Assembly: GCF_001625215.2 (NCBI RefSeq)
Contig: NC_030387.2
Coordinates: 1,054,001 to 1,118,000 of the forward strand
Direction: 5' to 3'
From: Daucus carota subsp. sativus
Lineage: Eukaryota > Streptophyta > Magnoliopsida > Apiales > Apiaceae
Length of the DNA stretch: 64,000 bases
Shown here: piece after piece, positions 1 through 10,469 of the stretch
Layout: each line of letters opens with the position of its first letter
Position numbering within the stretch: position 1 is the first letter of the stretch
Program-made: the position numbers and the translations under genes
The notes under the pieces: generated by a model
What the model saw: only the letters and a program-made list of their open reading frames with translations
Databases searched by the model: none
Told to the model about the DNA's origin: nothing

Positions 1-1
1 T

Positions 2-3000
2 TCCAAATTGAAGGATCGCATTGAAGAATGGGATGTCAAAAATCACCAAGCAATCACATTTTTTAGAAACTCTTCAGTTTCTAAAATTAATTTACAGTTT
101 GGAAATTATGACACTGCAAAAGAAATTTGGGATTTACTAGCATCAAGATACACTACATCCGATCTTTCTCACCAGTATCAGATCACGAGTTCACTAAGCA
201 AGCAAAAGCAAGAGCCTGGTCAACCAGTTGCAGATTTTCTCTCGCAGATACAATCACTTTGGGATCAATTAACATTATCTGAACCAAAGTGGTTACATAC
301 AGAAGATGCTACACTTTATCACACATATCGTGACCAGCACCGACTCATCCAGTTTCTTATGGCTCTCACTCAAGATTTCGAACCAGTTAGAGCTGCTCTT
401 CTTCATCGAGTTCCACTACCCTCTTTAGAAAGTTCTGTTGCTGAACTTATTTCTGAGGAAACTCGACTTGGCCTTGGAAAATTCAAATCTGTGATGGATA
501 ATGTTCTTGCTGTACCTCCGGCTCCTACTTCTGACAAACCATTTTGCAGGTTCTGTCGTCAAAGTGGACATGTCACAAAAGATTGCATGACACTTCGTAA
601 TCACACATGTCAACATTGTCATCAAAAGGGTCATTACTCGATACAGTTTTGTAAGAAAAAGCCATCATTCCATTCAAACAAGTTTACTCAGTCTTCCGCT
701 GCCGCAACTTCTGAATCTCCAACCACATCTACTAGTGAGCTAGAATCCTTGCTCAAACAGGTTTTACTTAAAGCCAACTCTCCCTCCACTGCATTCTCTG
801 TCACTTCAGGTAATTCTTGGTATTTTGATTCTGCATGTTGTAATGATATGACAAATGATTCATCCATATTTACCATGAAAACACAGAGTTCATACCTTCC
901 AAATATTCAAACTGCTGATGGTTCTACCATGAAAGTGACACATATTGGAACTGTATCTACAGAAGATCTTAATCTTCCTGACACATACTTCGTTCCTAAT
1001 CTTTCACTTAATCTTGTTTCCATCGGTCAACTATGTGATCTTGGTCTTGATATTATCTTTACCTCTTCTGGTTGTCATGTACAGGATCCTCAGACAGGAC
1101 AGATCTTTGGGACAGGACGTAGATGCGGAAGGTTGTTTGAGCTCACTTCCCTTCATCTTCCTACACCAAAAGCATCATCCAATCATCCAGTTGGTTCTTT
1201 TTCCACTACAACCAACATCTGGCATTCCCGGTTAGGTCATCCATCACAATCTCGTTTACATAGTCTTATTTCTAGTGGTCATCTAGGTAGTGTTAATGCA
1301 GACACAATTGACTGTGTTTCATGTAGACTGGCAAAACATCATGTACTTCCTTTTCCTATTCATTATGAAAAATCATCAGCTACTTTTGATCTAATACATT
1401 CTGATATTTGGGGTCCTTCTCCAACTCCAACTATGGGAGGGTCAAGATACTATGTGATATTCGTTGATGATTTTTCTCGTTACACTTGGATATATATTTT
1501 GAAAAATCGATCAGAATTAGGAGAAACTTATAAAAATTTTGCCACTATGATTAACACTCAGTTCAAAAAGAAAATCAAGCTTTTCCGTGCCGATAATGCC
1601 AAAGAATATAAAGAATCAGATCTTAACAAATTTTTGGCATCATATGGCACTCTTGTCCAAAGTTCTTGTCCTTACACATCACAACAAAATGGTCGTGCTG
1701 AACGTAAACATAGGCACATTCTTGATACAGTTCGAGCTCTTCTCATTTCCTCTTCTTGTCCAGAATTATTTTGGGGGGAAGCTGCATTAACTGCTGTTTA
1801 CACAATCAATATGATTCCTTCTCCTGTTACAAATAACTTATCTCCTTATGAAAAATTATATAAAGAACCTCCGTCATATGATTCTCTTAAGGTTTTTGGT
1901 TCTGCATGTTTTGTTCTTCTTCCCCCACATGAAAGAACTAAACTAGAGCCACGTGCTCGTCTTTGTTGTTTTATTGGTTATGGTAGTGGTCAAAAAGGAT
2001 ATCGTTGTTGGGATCCTATCTCACAACGACTACGAGTTTCTCGTAATGTGACATTTTGGGAACACAAAATGTTCTCATCTATGTCAGATTTTAAAATTGA
2101 CACTTCTACCAGTATTTCCCACTTTACCGATCCTTTTGTTGATCTACACCCTCCTGATGAAAATATAGAAAATCCATCATCTTCTTCTAACATATTTTCA
2201 GCAGATTCTCCACTTGAGCTCACTCAACCATCTTCAACTACTAATGTTCCTCCAACAGAAGTTCAGTCTGAGGATTCTAATGTTGAGCCTGCCACTCTGT
2301 CAGATGAGTTTGTTCATCGCTCTACTCGAGTAAGAAAACCTTCTGTCCGACTTACTGATTATCATGTTTATTCTGCTATACAAACTTTACATGAGCCTCA
2401 AACATATAGAGAGGCAAGTGTGAATCCTCTTTGGCAGAAAGCAATGGCAGAAGAACTTCAGGCATTAGACAGAACTCACACTTGGGATCTTGTTACTTTG
2501 CCCCCTGGCAAAGCTGCAGTCAGTTGTCGATGGATCTACAAAATTAAGACAAAATCTGATGGATCTATAGACAGATATAAAGCTCGTCTAGTTGCAAGAG
2601 GTTTCACTCAAGAATATGGGATTGACTACGAAGAAACATTTGCCCCAGTTGCTCGTCTCACATCTGTTCGAAGTTTACTTGCTGTTGGAGCCTCAAAACA
2701 TTGGGACATGTGGCAAATGGATGTCAAAAATGCTTTTCTAAATGGAGACCTACATGAGGAAGTTTACCTTAAACCTCCTCCTGGTTATTCTCATTCTCAA
2801 AATCAAGTGTTCAAGCTTAACAAGGCTCTTTATGGTCTTAAACAAGCCCCTCGAGCATGGTTTGAAAAGTTCCGTACAGTCATTGGTCAACTTGGATTTT
2901 CTTCTAGTCCATATGATTATGCTCTTTTCATTCGACGATCTGATCGAGGCATTGTTCTACTTTTGCTCTATGTTGATGATATGATCATCACTGGCGATGA

Positions 3001-3925
3001 TACAACAGGTATTTCTGAGCTAAAAGAATTTCTCAGTCAGCAATTTGAAATGAAAGATCTTGGTACATTAAGCTACTTCTTAGGACTTGAGGTCTCTTCC
3101 GTCCCTACGGGTTACACTCTTTCTCAAGTTAAGTATGCATCTGATCTTTTATTGAAGTCTGGGATCAGTGACACTAAGATTGCCTCTACACCTTTGGAAT
3201 ACGAGGTTAAACTCAATCCCGAAGATGGTGAATTACTTACCGATCCTACTTTATATCGTCAATTGGTTGGAAGCTTAATTTATCTCACTGTCACTCGTCC
3301 GGATATTGCTCATGCTGTTCATATTGTCAGTCAATATATGTCAGCTCCTCGCACTCCTCACTATACAGCTGTTCTGCACATACTTCGTTATGTCAAAGGC
3401 ACGATATTTCATGGACTTCATTATTCACACAACTCTTCACTTGAGTTACATGCATATTCAGATGCTGATTGGGGTGGTGATCCATCTACCAGATGTTCTA
3501 CTACAGGATTTTGTTTCTTCCTTGGTGATTCACTTATCTCTTGGCGTAGTAAGAAACAGTCACTTGCTTCTAAATCAACTGCTGAGTCAGAATATCGAGC
3601 TCTTGCAGACACCACACAAGAGCTAATTTGGCTACGATGGTTACTTGAAGATATGAGTGTCATTCATCCTCCAGCTACTCCAATTTATTGTGACAGTAAG
3701 AGTGCTATTGACATTGCCCACAATGATGTATTTCACGAACGCACTAAACATATAGAGATTGATTGTCATTTCACTCGTCAACAAGTTGCAAAAGGCACAG
3801 TTCGTTTACATGGTATTTCTAGTGCTGATAATACTGCAGATCTCTTTACAAAACTTCATCCTCCCGGAAGTTTTCGTGATTTTGTTTCCAAACTAAAGTT
3901 GGTTCTTCAACCATCTTCAGTTTGA
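2..3925 (+). CDS. Ty1/copia retrotransposon gag-pol polyprotein (5' end cut by window)
   Basis: The frame is open from the left window edge to the TGA at 3923, about 1,307 codons, with no stop or frameshift. In order it shows the gag region; a first CCHC zinc knuckle near residue 180 (CRFCRQSGHVTKDC) and a second near 203 with spacing CX2CX4HX5C; an aspartic protease with D-S-A near residue 273; an integrase HHCC region near 405; a DDE integrase core (HSDIWG, RADNAKEY, NGRAERK); a reverse transcriptase with YVDDM near 987; and RNase H (SDADWGG, STAESEY, CDSKSA). This domain order (integrase before RT) is that of Ty1/copia. The first part of gag, the primer binding site and the 5' LTR lie outside the window. 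Because the frame is intact, the copy is probably young and possibly still competent. It makes the particle, cuts its own polyprotein, reverse-transcribes and integrates the element RNA. Confidence 0.96.
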   Translation, partial: SKLKDRIEEWDVKNHQAITFFRNSSVSKINLQFGNYDTAKEIWDLLASRYTTSDLSHQYQITSSLSKQKQEPGQPVADFLSQIQSLWDQLTLSEPKWLHTEDATLYHTYRDQHRLIQFLMALTQDFEPVRAALLHRVPLPSLESSVAELISEETRLGLGKFKSVMDNVLAVPPAPTSDKPFCRFCRQSGHVTKDCMTLRNHTCQHCHQKGHYSIQFCKKKPSFHSNKFTQSSAAATSESPTTSTSELESLLKQVLLKANSPSTAFSVTSGNSWYFDSACCNDMTNDSSIFTMKTQSSYLPNIQTADGSTMKVTHIGTVSTEDLNLPDTYFVPNLSLNLVSIGQLCDLGLDIIFTSSGCHVQDPQTGQIFGTGRRCGRLFELTSLHLPTPKASSNHPVGSFSTTTNIWHSRLGHPSQSRLHSLISSGHLGSVNADTIDCVSCRLAKHHVLPFPIHYEKSSATFDLIHSDIWGPSPTPTMGGSRYYVIFVDDFSRYTWIYILKNRSELGETYKNFATMINTQFKKKIKLFRADNAKEYKESDLNKFLASYGTLVQSSCPYTSQQNGRAERKHRHILDTVRALLISSSCPELFWGEAALTAVYTINMIPSPVTNNLSPYEKLYKEPPSYDSLKVFGSACFVLLPPHERTKLEPRARLCCFIGYGSGQKGYRCWDPISQRLRVSRNVTFWEHKMFSSMSDFKIDTSTSISHFTDPFVDLHPPDENIENPSSSSNIFSADSPLELTQPSSTTNVPPTEVQSEDSNVEPATLSDEFVHRSTRVRKPSVRLTDYHVYSAIQTLHEPQTYREASVNPLWQKAMAEELQALDRTHTWDLVTLPPGKAAVSCRWIYKIKTKSDGSIDRYKARLVARGFTQEYGIDYEETFAPVARLTSVRSLLAVGASKHWDMWQMDVKNAFLNGDLHEEVYLKPPPGYSHSQNQVFKLNKALYGLKQAPRAWFEKFRTVIGQLGFSSSPYDYALFIRRSDRGIVLLLLYVDDMIITGDDTTGISELKEFLSQQFEMKDLGTLSYFLGLEVSSVPTGYTLSQVKYASDLLLKSGISDTKIASTPLEYEVKLNPEDGELLTDPTLYRQLVGSLIYLTVTRPDIAHAVHIVSQYMSAPRTPHYTAVLHILRYVKGTIFHGLHYSHNSSLELHAYSDADWGGDPSTRCSTTGFCFFLGDSLISWRSKKQSLASKSTAESEYRALADTTQELIWLRWLLEDMSVIHPPATPIYCDSKSAIDIAHNDVFHERTKHIEIDCHFTRQQVAKGTVRLHGISSADNTADLFTKLHPPGSFRDFVSKLKLVLQPSSV

Positions 3926-3932
3926 GGGGGGG
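3924..3932 (+). other. Polypurine tract of the copia element
   Basis: A run of purines (GAGGGGGGG) overlaps the stop codon of gag-pol and ends exactly before the TGTTGA start of the 3' LTR. This is the usual place for the plus-strand primer of reverse transcription. Confidence 0.85.
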
Positions 3933-4290
3933 TGTTGAAATAGAAGTCATGTTTACACTGTTACTATACCACAAGCAGCTGCTGTACACTAGCTTAGCTT
4001 AGTCACCTACATATAGCTTGTAATAGTCATAGTTGGTTAGGAGTTGTACACGTTCTATTTACTTTCTTGTCTGTACTAGTTCCTATAAATTCCTCGTCCT
4101 ATTCTCATGTAACCACAATATAGCAATATACAAATTCTGTACTACTTTGCACTACTGCCTCCGCTCTCAACTTATTCATTCTTTCTGTTATACACATATA
4201 TACACACACATCAGTATATATATACACATAACACATAAGTTTCTACAAAGTGTATTCATCGATCACTATTATATCATCAGTATCAAATCA
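3933..4290 (+). repeat. 3' LTR of the copia element
   Basis: It begins TGTTGAAATAG right after the polypurine tract and probably ends ...TATCAAATCA near 4290, about 358 bp. A TATA-like TATAAAT lies at 4084-4090, as expected for an LTR promoter. The right border is an estimate because the 5' LTR and the target-site duplication cannot be compared. Confidence 0.75.
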
Positions 4291-4584
4291 TAGATGCCAT
4301 TAACTTCCTGTAATCTAATATATAAGTTAAGCTAGTAAGCTAACACAATGTATACATTCAACAACAAAATTTAAAAAGCTCCTAAGCTCTCAATTTTCAA
4401 TCTAAGTCAGTTTCAAGTATAACTCAGTTTGAAGTTGTTACTACTAGCAAGTATAGATAGCTAAAGATATCCAACAATGCTACATAGATTTACTGACCTC
4501 ACTATGTTCATCTTTTCTTGAATCATAAGCCTCATCAGTCCGACATTCCTAACATATATCTTGTTCATTAGTCCATTCCAATAG

Positions 4585-4594
<10 letters not shown>
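4291..4594. other. Gene-free AT-rich spacer
   Basis: Between the copia LTR and the first TA microsatellite I see no coding frame, repeat border or RNA gene. It probably is the flanking DNA into which the retrotransposon and the TA-embedded elements inserted. Confidence 0.5.

Positions 4595-4640
<46 letters not shown>
4595..4640. repeat. (TA)n microsatellite 1
   Basis: About 23 TA units that end exactly at the GGGGAGGGTTC end of the first TIR element. Confidence 0.95.
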
Positions 4641-4643
<3 letters not shown>

Positions 4644-5096
4644 GAGGGTTCTGGTACAAACTTACAAACTTACAAACTTTTTTTGTTCAACACATATATA
4701 ACTTGAGTTCAACATTTTTTTAACATATTTTGTTGAACATCGATTAAAATAGTGATGGAGAAGTACGTAAACCAATTTTTAAATGTAATAACTAAGGGAA
4801 ACATGTTATATAACTAATATTTATGTTTCTAGACCCTACCCAAACCCCAGAGGTATAGTTTAAACATCTTTTTAGATATATTCAACACAATGATAATTAG
4901 TGTTCAACACCCGATGTTGAACCCCAGTTATAAATATGTTGAAAACGCGATTTATTTATGCGTTATTTTTAAAAATTGTGATTTTTTTTGAAGAATTTTC
5001 AATATAGATACTTTATATAACTAAGGATTAACACGATGGGAGAATAAAAAAAAGTTTGTAAGTTTGTAACTTAAAAAAGTTTTTATTTGATCCTAT

Positions 5097-5099
<3 letters not shown>
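4641..5099. mobile_element. TA-embedded TIR element 1 (459 bp, non-autonomous)
   Basis: The left end reads GGGGAGGGTTCTGGTACAA and leads into repeated ACTTACAAACTT motifs. The right end is its imperfect inverse (AAGTTTGTAAGTTTGTAAC... GATCCTATCCC). Both ends stop directly at (TA)n tracts. The interior is AT-rich and has no coding capacity. Elements placed inside TA microsatellites are known in rice as Micron; this copy has that arrangement, but I cannot match its sequence to a named family. Mutator-like or mariner-like origin is possible; the TA target does not decide it. Confidence 0.75.

Positions 5100-5181
<82 letters not shown>
5100..5181. repeat. (TA)n microsatellite 2
   Basis: About 40 TA units separate TIR elements 1 and 2 with no other spacer sequence. 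Confidence 0.95.
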
Positions 5182-5184
<3 letters not shown>

Positions 5185-7325
5185 TAAGGTTCGAGAGAGA
5201 ACCTCATTATCAAGAGAACCGAGAGAACTCCCTTAGATGCCGTTCATTCATTAGATATAATATATTTATTACCATTTTTAAATTCAATCAGAATATATCC
5301 AAATCTAATATCAACAAGGGCAATTTCGGACAAAATCTGTTTGTCAATATTTTCATATCTTCTAAATTTGGTATTTTCCACATCTCAAGCTGTAAAGTAA
5401 ATAACGCAAATTATTACAGAATCTGGAATCCAAATCTTGTATTTTTAAAATATCTTCTATTTTTGGTATTTCTGCCAAGTCAACCTATCCATCATTAACT
5501 AAAATAAAAAATTAATTCACATATTTTTGTGTATATCTAGTCCCAATTCACAGATAACCTTAAGATATTTTAAATTATTTTAAATCAAATCCTACCTTAT
5601 TTAAAAAGAACACATAACAAAATCGTATATTATATGTTAATAATTAAAGAAACATCAAATATAATAAAACTTTTAGTAGAATCTTATATCTATTAAATAA
5701 ACTTAATCAATATTTCATTTATCTTACCCCTAAAATTTTTAGTAGAATCTTAAAGTATTTATTAAAAACTTAATCATATAGTTAAAAAAGTTATATTAAA
5801 TTTTTTATTGTTAATGGAACCTTTATTACAATATCAATAAAGTTACTAAAAAAATCTCTAATACACATAAAATATATTTATTATTAAAATAGTAGAATTA
5901 TAGTGAAACACTTAATAGTATCTTAATATTATCAATGTGACACTCAGCAGAGTATCAAATTTTTTTTACTAGAATCTTAATTTACTAGAATCAAATACAC
6001 ATTAGAAATATATCATAAATCTTGATTATCAATATAAAAAGTTTAATACATCAGTAAATAGAATCTTCATTAATGCATCTCTAAATGATTTTAATTTAAA
6101 TTAAATTTTATTTGAGAAGATCACATAACAAAACTATATAATATATATGACCAAATAATGAAACACTAAATAAAGTTTTTAATAGAATCTTAATGTACTT
6201 ATTAAAATACATCTAAATTATATTCAATTAAATTTTTTATTGATATACCACCTAATAAATTTAATATTGAAACACCTAATAAATTTTTTAGTAGAATCTT
6301 CATTGATGTACCACTAAATTATATTCAATTAAATTCTACTTTATTTGAAAAGAACACATAACAAATTTATATTCTGTAAATATGTAATTTACAGAATTAT
6401 ATTAACTTTTATATTGTTGGTAGAACACTTATTATAATGCATCAATTAGTAGAATCGTAATTAATGTATCCTTAAAATTAGTTTTATAAAATTAAATTTT
6501 ACTTCAAAGAACACATAAGAAAATCATAGTATATTATATACAACCAGCTAAATGAAACACCTAATGAAATATATTTATTATGGATAAAAAACTTAAAAGA
6601 ATCTTAGTAAAATAATAAATAATGAAAATGTTTTACAAAGTATCTCTGAATATTTTGTACAAAGTCTTCTAACATTTTAAATCTTCCACAGATTCTGGAA
6701 ATAGTAAGTAATGAAAATATTTTACTAAGATTCCGTTAAGTGTTTTTTTATATTTCAATTAAGAGAAGAATATATATGGAGCATTATATATAAATTTCAT
6801 GTTTCAATTAAGAAAAAATAGAGAAGATACAGAAGTATTAAATCAAAGATAGATATGAAAGCATTAAATATGAATCTCAAAAAATACGGATAAAATACTT
6901 AAAAGAATCTTAGTAAAATAATAAAAAATGAAAATAGTAAAATATTTTAGATCTTTTACGTAATCTAGAATTAGTAAAGAATGAAAATATTTTACCAATG
7001 GATATTTTACTAAGATTCTGTGAAGTGTTTTTCCATATTTCATATAAAAGAAGAATATGAAAAACACATAGAAAGATATAGAAGCTTTGAATCAAAGATA
7101 TGGAAGATATGAAAGCATTAAATAAGAATCTCAATATATATGGTAATAAATTGTAATTAATTTCTTGTTTTTTGATGGTACAAAAACACCCCCAACATCA
7201 CTAGATTTGATTGATTTTGTAAAGATTTTATTTCAGAATATAATTATAGTAAGATTCTTAATCAACGGCAGATGTAGGAGTTCTCTCGGTTCTCTTGATA
7301 ATATGAGTTCTCCCAGGATCTTACT

Positions 7326-7327
<2 letters not shown>
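5182..7327. mobile_element. TA-embedded TIR element 2 (about 2.15 kb, non-autonomous)
   Basis: The left end (from GAGTAAGGTTCGAGAGAGAA) and the right end (7270-7327, reverse) form a TIR of about 50 bp. The inner part, TTATCAAGAGAACCGAGAGA, is the same in both arms. Each end meets a (TA)n tract. The 2-kb interior is very AT-rich, has no transposase-like frame, and contains degenerate internal repeats: AGAACACATAACAAAAT-like blocks near 5604, 6118, 6351 and 6504, and many TAGAATCTTA motifs. It is much longer than usual miniature elements but still lacks coding sequence. Confidence 0.8.

Positions 7328-7373
<46 letters not shown>
7328..7373. repeat. (TA)n microsatellite 3
   Basis: About 23 TA units between TIR elements 2 and 3. 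Confidence 0.95.
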
Positions 7374-7377
<4 letters not shown>

Positions 7378-7799
7378 TTAAGTTCCATGTAGTCCACATA
7401 TTTACTGTAGTACCGTAGACCACGTACGTTCTGCAATTATAGAATGACATAAAAACATTGCAAAATGTATGAAACTTGTTATTTTGTGAAATACATTCTA
7501 TAAATATCACTATTTCATGTAAATATTGAAAAATCATTTATGTTCGACAAGTAGAACACATATGTTCTGTAATATGTAAATATGTTCTGCAAACTTAACA
7601 TGTTTTGCAGAATAATGTGTTTTTCACTATTTAACTTATAGATTGTTTAGGATTGTCAAATTTTTTAACAAAATAATGATGTTTATAGAACATGATTTGC
7701 AAAATAACACATTTTGCAATGTTTTTATGCCATTCTATAGTTGCAGAACATACGTGGTCTACAGTACTACAGTAAATATGTGGACTACATGGAACTTTG

Positions 7800-7803
<4 letters not shown>
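7374..7803. mobile_element. TA-embedded TIR element 3 (about 430 bp, long TIRs)
   Basis: The left arm (TGAGTTAAGTTCCATGTAGT...) and right arm (...ACTACATGGAACTTTGTTCA) match as an inverted repeat for well over 100 bp. They share, for example, CCACATATTTACTGTAGTAC and ATAAAAACATTGCAAAATG. The whole element could fold into one long hairpin around a loop near 7530-7640. Both ends abut (TA)n. There is no coding sequence. Confidence 0.85.

Positions 7804-7843
<40 letters not shown>
7804..7843. repeat. (TA)n microsatellite 4
   Basis: About 19 TA units between TIR elements 3 and 4. Confidence 0.95.
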
Positions 7844-7845
<2 letters not shown>

Positions 7846-8269
7846 CCAACATTCCAGAGAAGGACTCCTTATATGGAGTTACATAGTGCGCCACTATAAA
7901 TCATCAATTTTTTTATAAATTCTGTTATAGAATACATATAAAACGTGATTCTAATATAGAATACTATAAAATAAAAATCTATTTTAAGTAATTTAACACT
8001 TAAAATTTGATTAAAAAAGTATATTTTTGAAACTGATTCTACAACAGAATAATTCTGGATGATTATTATTCTGTTATAGAATCATGTTGAGATATTGCAT
8101 AATTTTAGATGATCTTTGGAATAAAAAAATTGTATAACTTCGTTTTCGGTTTAATAATCAAAATTTGCAATTATATTTCAAAAAAAATATAATAGAATAT
8201 ATATTATGTATATATTTATAATGGTGTGCTATGTAACTCCATATAAGAGGGTATGCTATGGAGTGCTAC

Positions 8270-8271
<2 letters not shown>
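7844..8271. mobile_element. TA-embedded TIR element 4 (428 bp)
   Basis: The left end GGCCAACATTCCAGAGAAGG and the right end (reverse of ...GGGTATGCTATGGAGTGCTACCC) form an imperfect TIR with a perfect core CTTATATGGAGTTACATAG. The interior has several TTCTGTTATAGAA and TTCTACAACAGAA palindromes. Both ends touch (TA)n tracts. No coding sequence. Confidence 0.8.

Positions 8272-8301
<30 letters not shown>
8272..8301. repeat. (TA)n microsatellite 5
   Basis: About 14 TA units close the array of TA-embedded elements. Confidence 0.95.
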
Positions 8302-8305
<4 letters not shown>

Positions 8306-8435
8306 CAAAGGTGTTAATCGAATAATAAAAAGTCATACGACATCTACACCAATGATCGAGTCGAACAAACAGTAAATTGCAATCGTCTGTTATCATAAAG
8401 AGACAGTTAAACGATATTTTGAAGAAAATGTATAT

Positions 8436-8830
8436 ACAAATACAAGTACCCGCTTCATGCATCCTCGTTGAATTACTGGCACCCTCTTCATCATGCCCTG
8501 ATAGAGCTATCGTTTGAGCTATCGACCAAAACGGCGATTCCATACAAACTTTCATCACCAAATCAAGACTCCGCTTACAATTAGGAAGCGAAAAACAAAG
8601 CTCTCACCAGAGAGAGAAAACAACCTTAGATCTGAAGTAGAACCACAGAAATAAGAGAAATCGGTCTCCGATGGTTTTAGATCTAAGCTTCCCGAGAAAA
8701 TGTATTATTCAAAAATTAAGAAGAAAAACAAAGCAATTAAATGATTCGGGGCTTTCCACCGGTGAAAAGCGATAGAAGCCCTCGGGCGGCTACGACAAGA
8801 GAGATGCTAGAGAGAATTAGGGTTAAGCTT
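8436..8830 (-). pseudogene. Possible first-exon fragment of an unrecognised gene
   Basis: On the minus strand this stretch looks like a plant 5' UTR followed by a short coding start. It is GC-richer than its surroundings and has pyrimidine-rich leader sequence. An ATG at 8561 (or 8555) opens a 36-38 residue frame (MVMKVCMESPFWSIAQ...), which then reaches a plausible GT donor (GCGGGTACTTG) near 8449. The frame beyond runs into the TA microsatellite and encodes nothing plausible. No family is recognised. It could be a relic of a gene broken by the neighbouring elements, or a captured fragment. Confidence 0.35.
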
Positions 8831-9272
8831 AAAACTATAACTGATGATGTAAATTGCTTCAGGACAATAATATATAATTTTTAAAAAGTAACTTTTTTAA
8901 TATATAGACGGATCAAAATATCTATTTTTATTTTATATCGAACAACATATATAAAAAACGGGGCAGAATACCGCCATCACTGTTAAACTTTGTAAATCCT
9001 GCGTACCTATAATACCGAATTTCCACACGCATGTTACAAATCTTATAATGTATTGTAGACCATCCCTGTTGTGTTAATTTCTACATAAATTTCAAAAATT
9101 TCCCATCATTTTTATAAGAAAAAAAATAGTGTTGACCCGATTTATATTTTTTGATGATAAGACTTCAAATATTGGTATTGATCCTCGTTATCATTATATC
9201 CATCATTAATGTTCTCCATATCAAGATCCGGAAAAATGGTTCTCAAATATCATTTATTAACACTATATTATG

Positions 9273-9681
9273 TAATGCTGTAATTCGATCCGGGCAGCTC
9301 GCGAGCTCGCCCGGCTCGAACTCGTTTTGATGGGCTCGGCTCGTTTAGTTAAACAAGCTCGAGTCCGGGCCGAGGTTTTGGCTCGTTTCGTTAAACGAGC
9401 TGACTCGACTTGACTCGTGAAAATTAACGAGTCGAATTCGGGTAGCGTTTTAGGCTCGATTTAGTGTTAAATTAAATGAGCTGGCTCGCCCGACTCGCTA
9501 AAATCGGCTTGTTTAGCTAAACGAGCCAGCTCAACTCGACCCGTGAAAATAAACGAGTCGAGTTCGGGCAAAGAGTTAGACTTGATTTCTTAAACGAGCC
9601 GGTTCGGCTCGACTAAATAAAACTCGGCTCGAATTATGCCCGGCTCGAAACTCGGCTCGCCCGGACCAAATAACAGCCCTA
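9273..9681. mobile_element. hAT-type GAGCTCG-rich element with 8-bp TSD
   Basis: Ends TAATGCTGTAATTCG / ...AACAGCCCTA are inverted repeats flanked by the direct 8-bp duplication ATATTATG (9265-9272 and 9682-9689), which fits hAT transposition. The inside is a palindromic, GC-rich run of GGCTCG, GAGTCGAG and AAACGAGC motifs. It is non-coding. Confidence 0.75.
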
Positions 9682-9691
9682 ATATTATGTA

Positions 9692-9940
9692 CTCTCTTCA
9701 TCTCATATTATGTGTCCTGTTTTGACTATTAAGGGGTTAATTTGACCAAATTTTGACCATTAATTAAAAAAATTATTAATTATTTTTAAAATCTGAAAAA
9801 TAGATATTGAAGGGATTAGATATACCTGCTGAAAAATAATTTTTTAATCATTTTAAATTGGATAGTATATGTAATTTGTTGTCAAACCAACTTGACTTTT
9901 CAATAGTCAAAACAAGACACATAATATGAGATGGAAGGAG
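9692..9940. mobile_element. Stowaway-like MITE
   Basis: TA-flanked element with ends CTCTCTTCATCTCATATTA and its inverse TAATATGAGATGGAAGGAG, degenerate from the classic CTCCCTCCGT end. Tc1/mariner-type non-autonomous element. Confidence 0.8.
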
Positions 9941-10469
9941 TAATTTTTTGTATATTCATCAAAAACGCCAAATCATCTAGCGTTATGTTGGTTTAAAAAA
10001 AACATAATGTTATATCATGTAGCATTATGTTTGACGATAAAATAATAAAACGCTACACAATATAGTATTTTCTTTCCAATTTGAAGGCGCTAATAAGTGA
10101 TATTTAGGATCATTTTTCCTAACTCTCTTATTCTGGACATTATTTCTAAATTTGTGAGATTCAGGAGCCTTTTTTATGAAATATTGATCCAAGATTGTCT
10201 AACGTATTCAAGTTCTCAACATTATTTTATATAATATCTTATTTTAGAGAAAAATGTTTTAAAACATCAAATTCTGTTATGTATATAATGTTTTGAGATC
10301 TAATATAACAAATGTTAAGTTTGTTTAAATTAATATTTCATATTAATAAATAATATTTCAGATCATTCAAAGAATAATATTTTGGACATTACGTATCAAA
10401 ATTTCGAAATACGATACCTTTTCCCGAGAGGTCAAAAAGAGGGTGTTGGCCCTAAATACCCGTATATTT

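Larger units (their letters stand above)
9195..10150. mobile_element. Degenerate TIR element of the CTAGCGTT family, copy A (interrupted)
   Basis: The left part (near 9195-9270, GGAAAAATGGTTCTCAAATA) is inverted at 10085-10158 (AGTGATATTTAGGATCATTTTTCC). Inside lie repeats around CTAGCGTTATG. A hAT-like element and a Stowaway element have inserted into it. The borders are approximate. No coding sequence. Confidence 0.5.

Noticed and set aside
5028..8561. Frames made of Tyr-Ile repeats on both strands
   Set aside because: They are translations of (TA)n microsatellites and their flanks, not genes.
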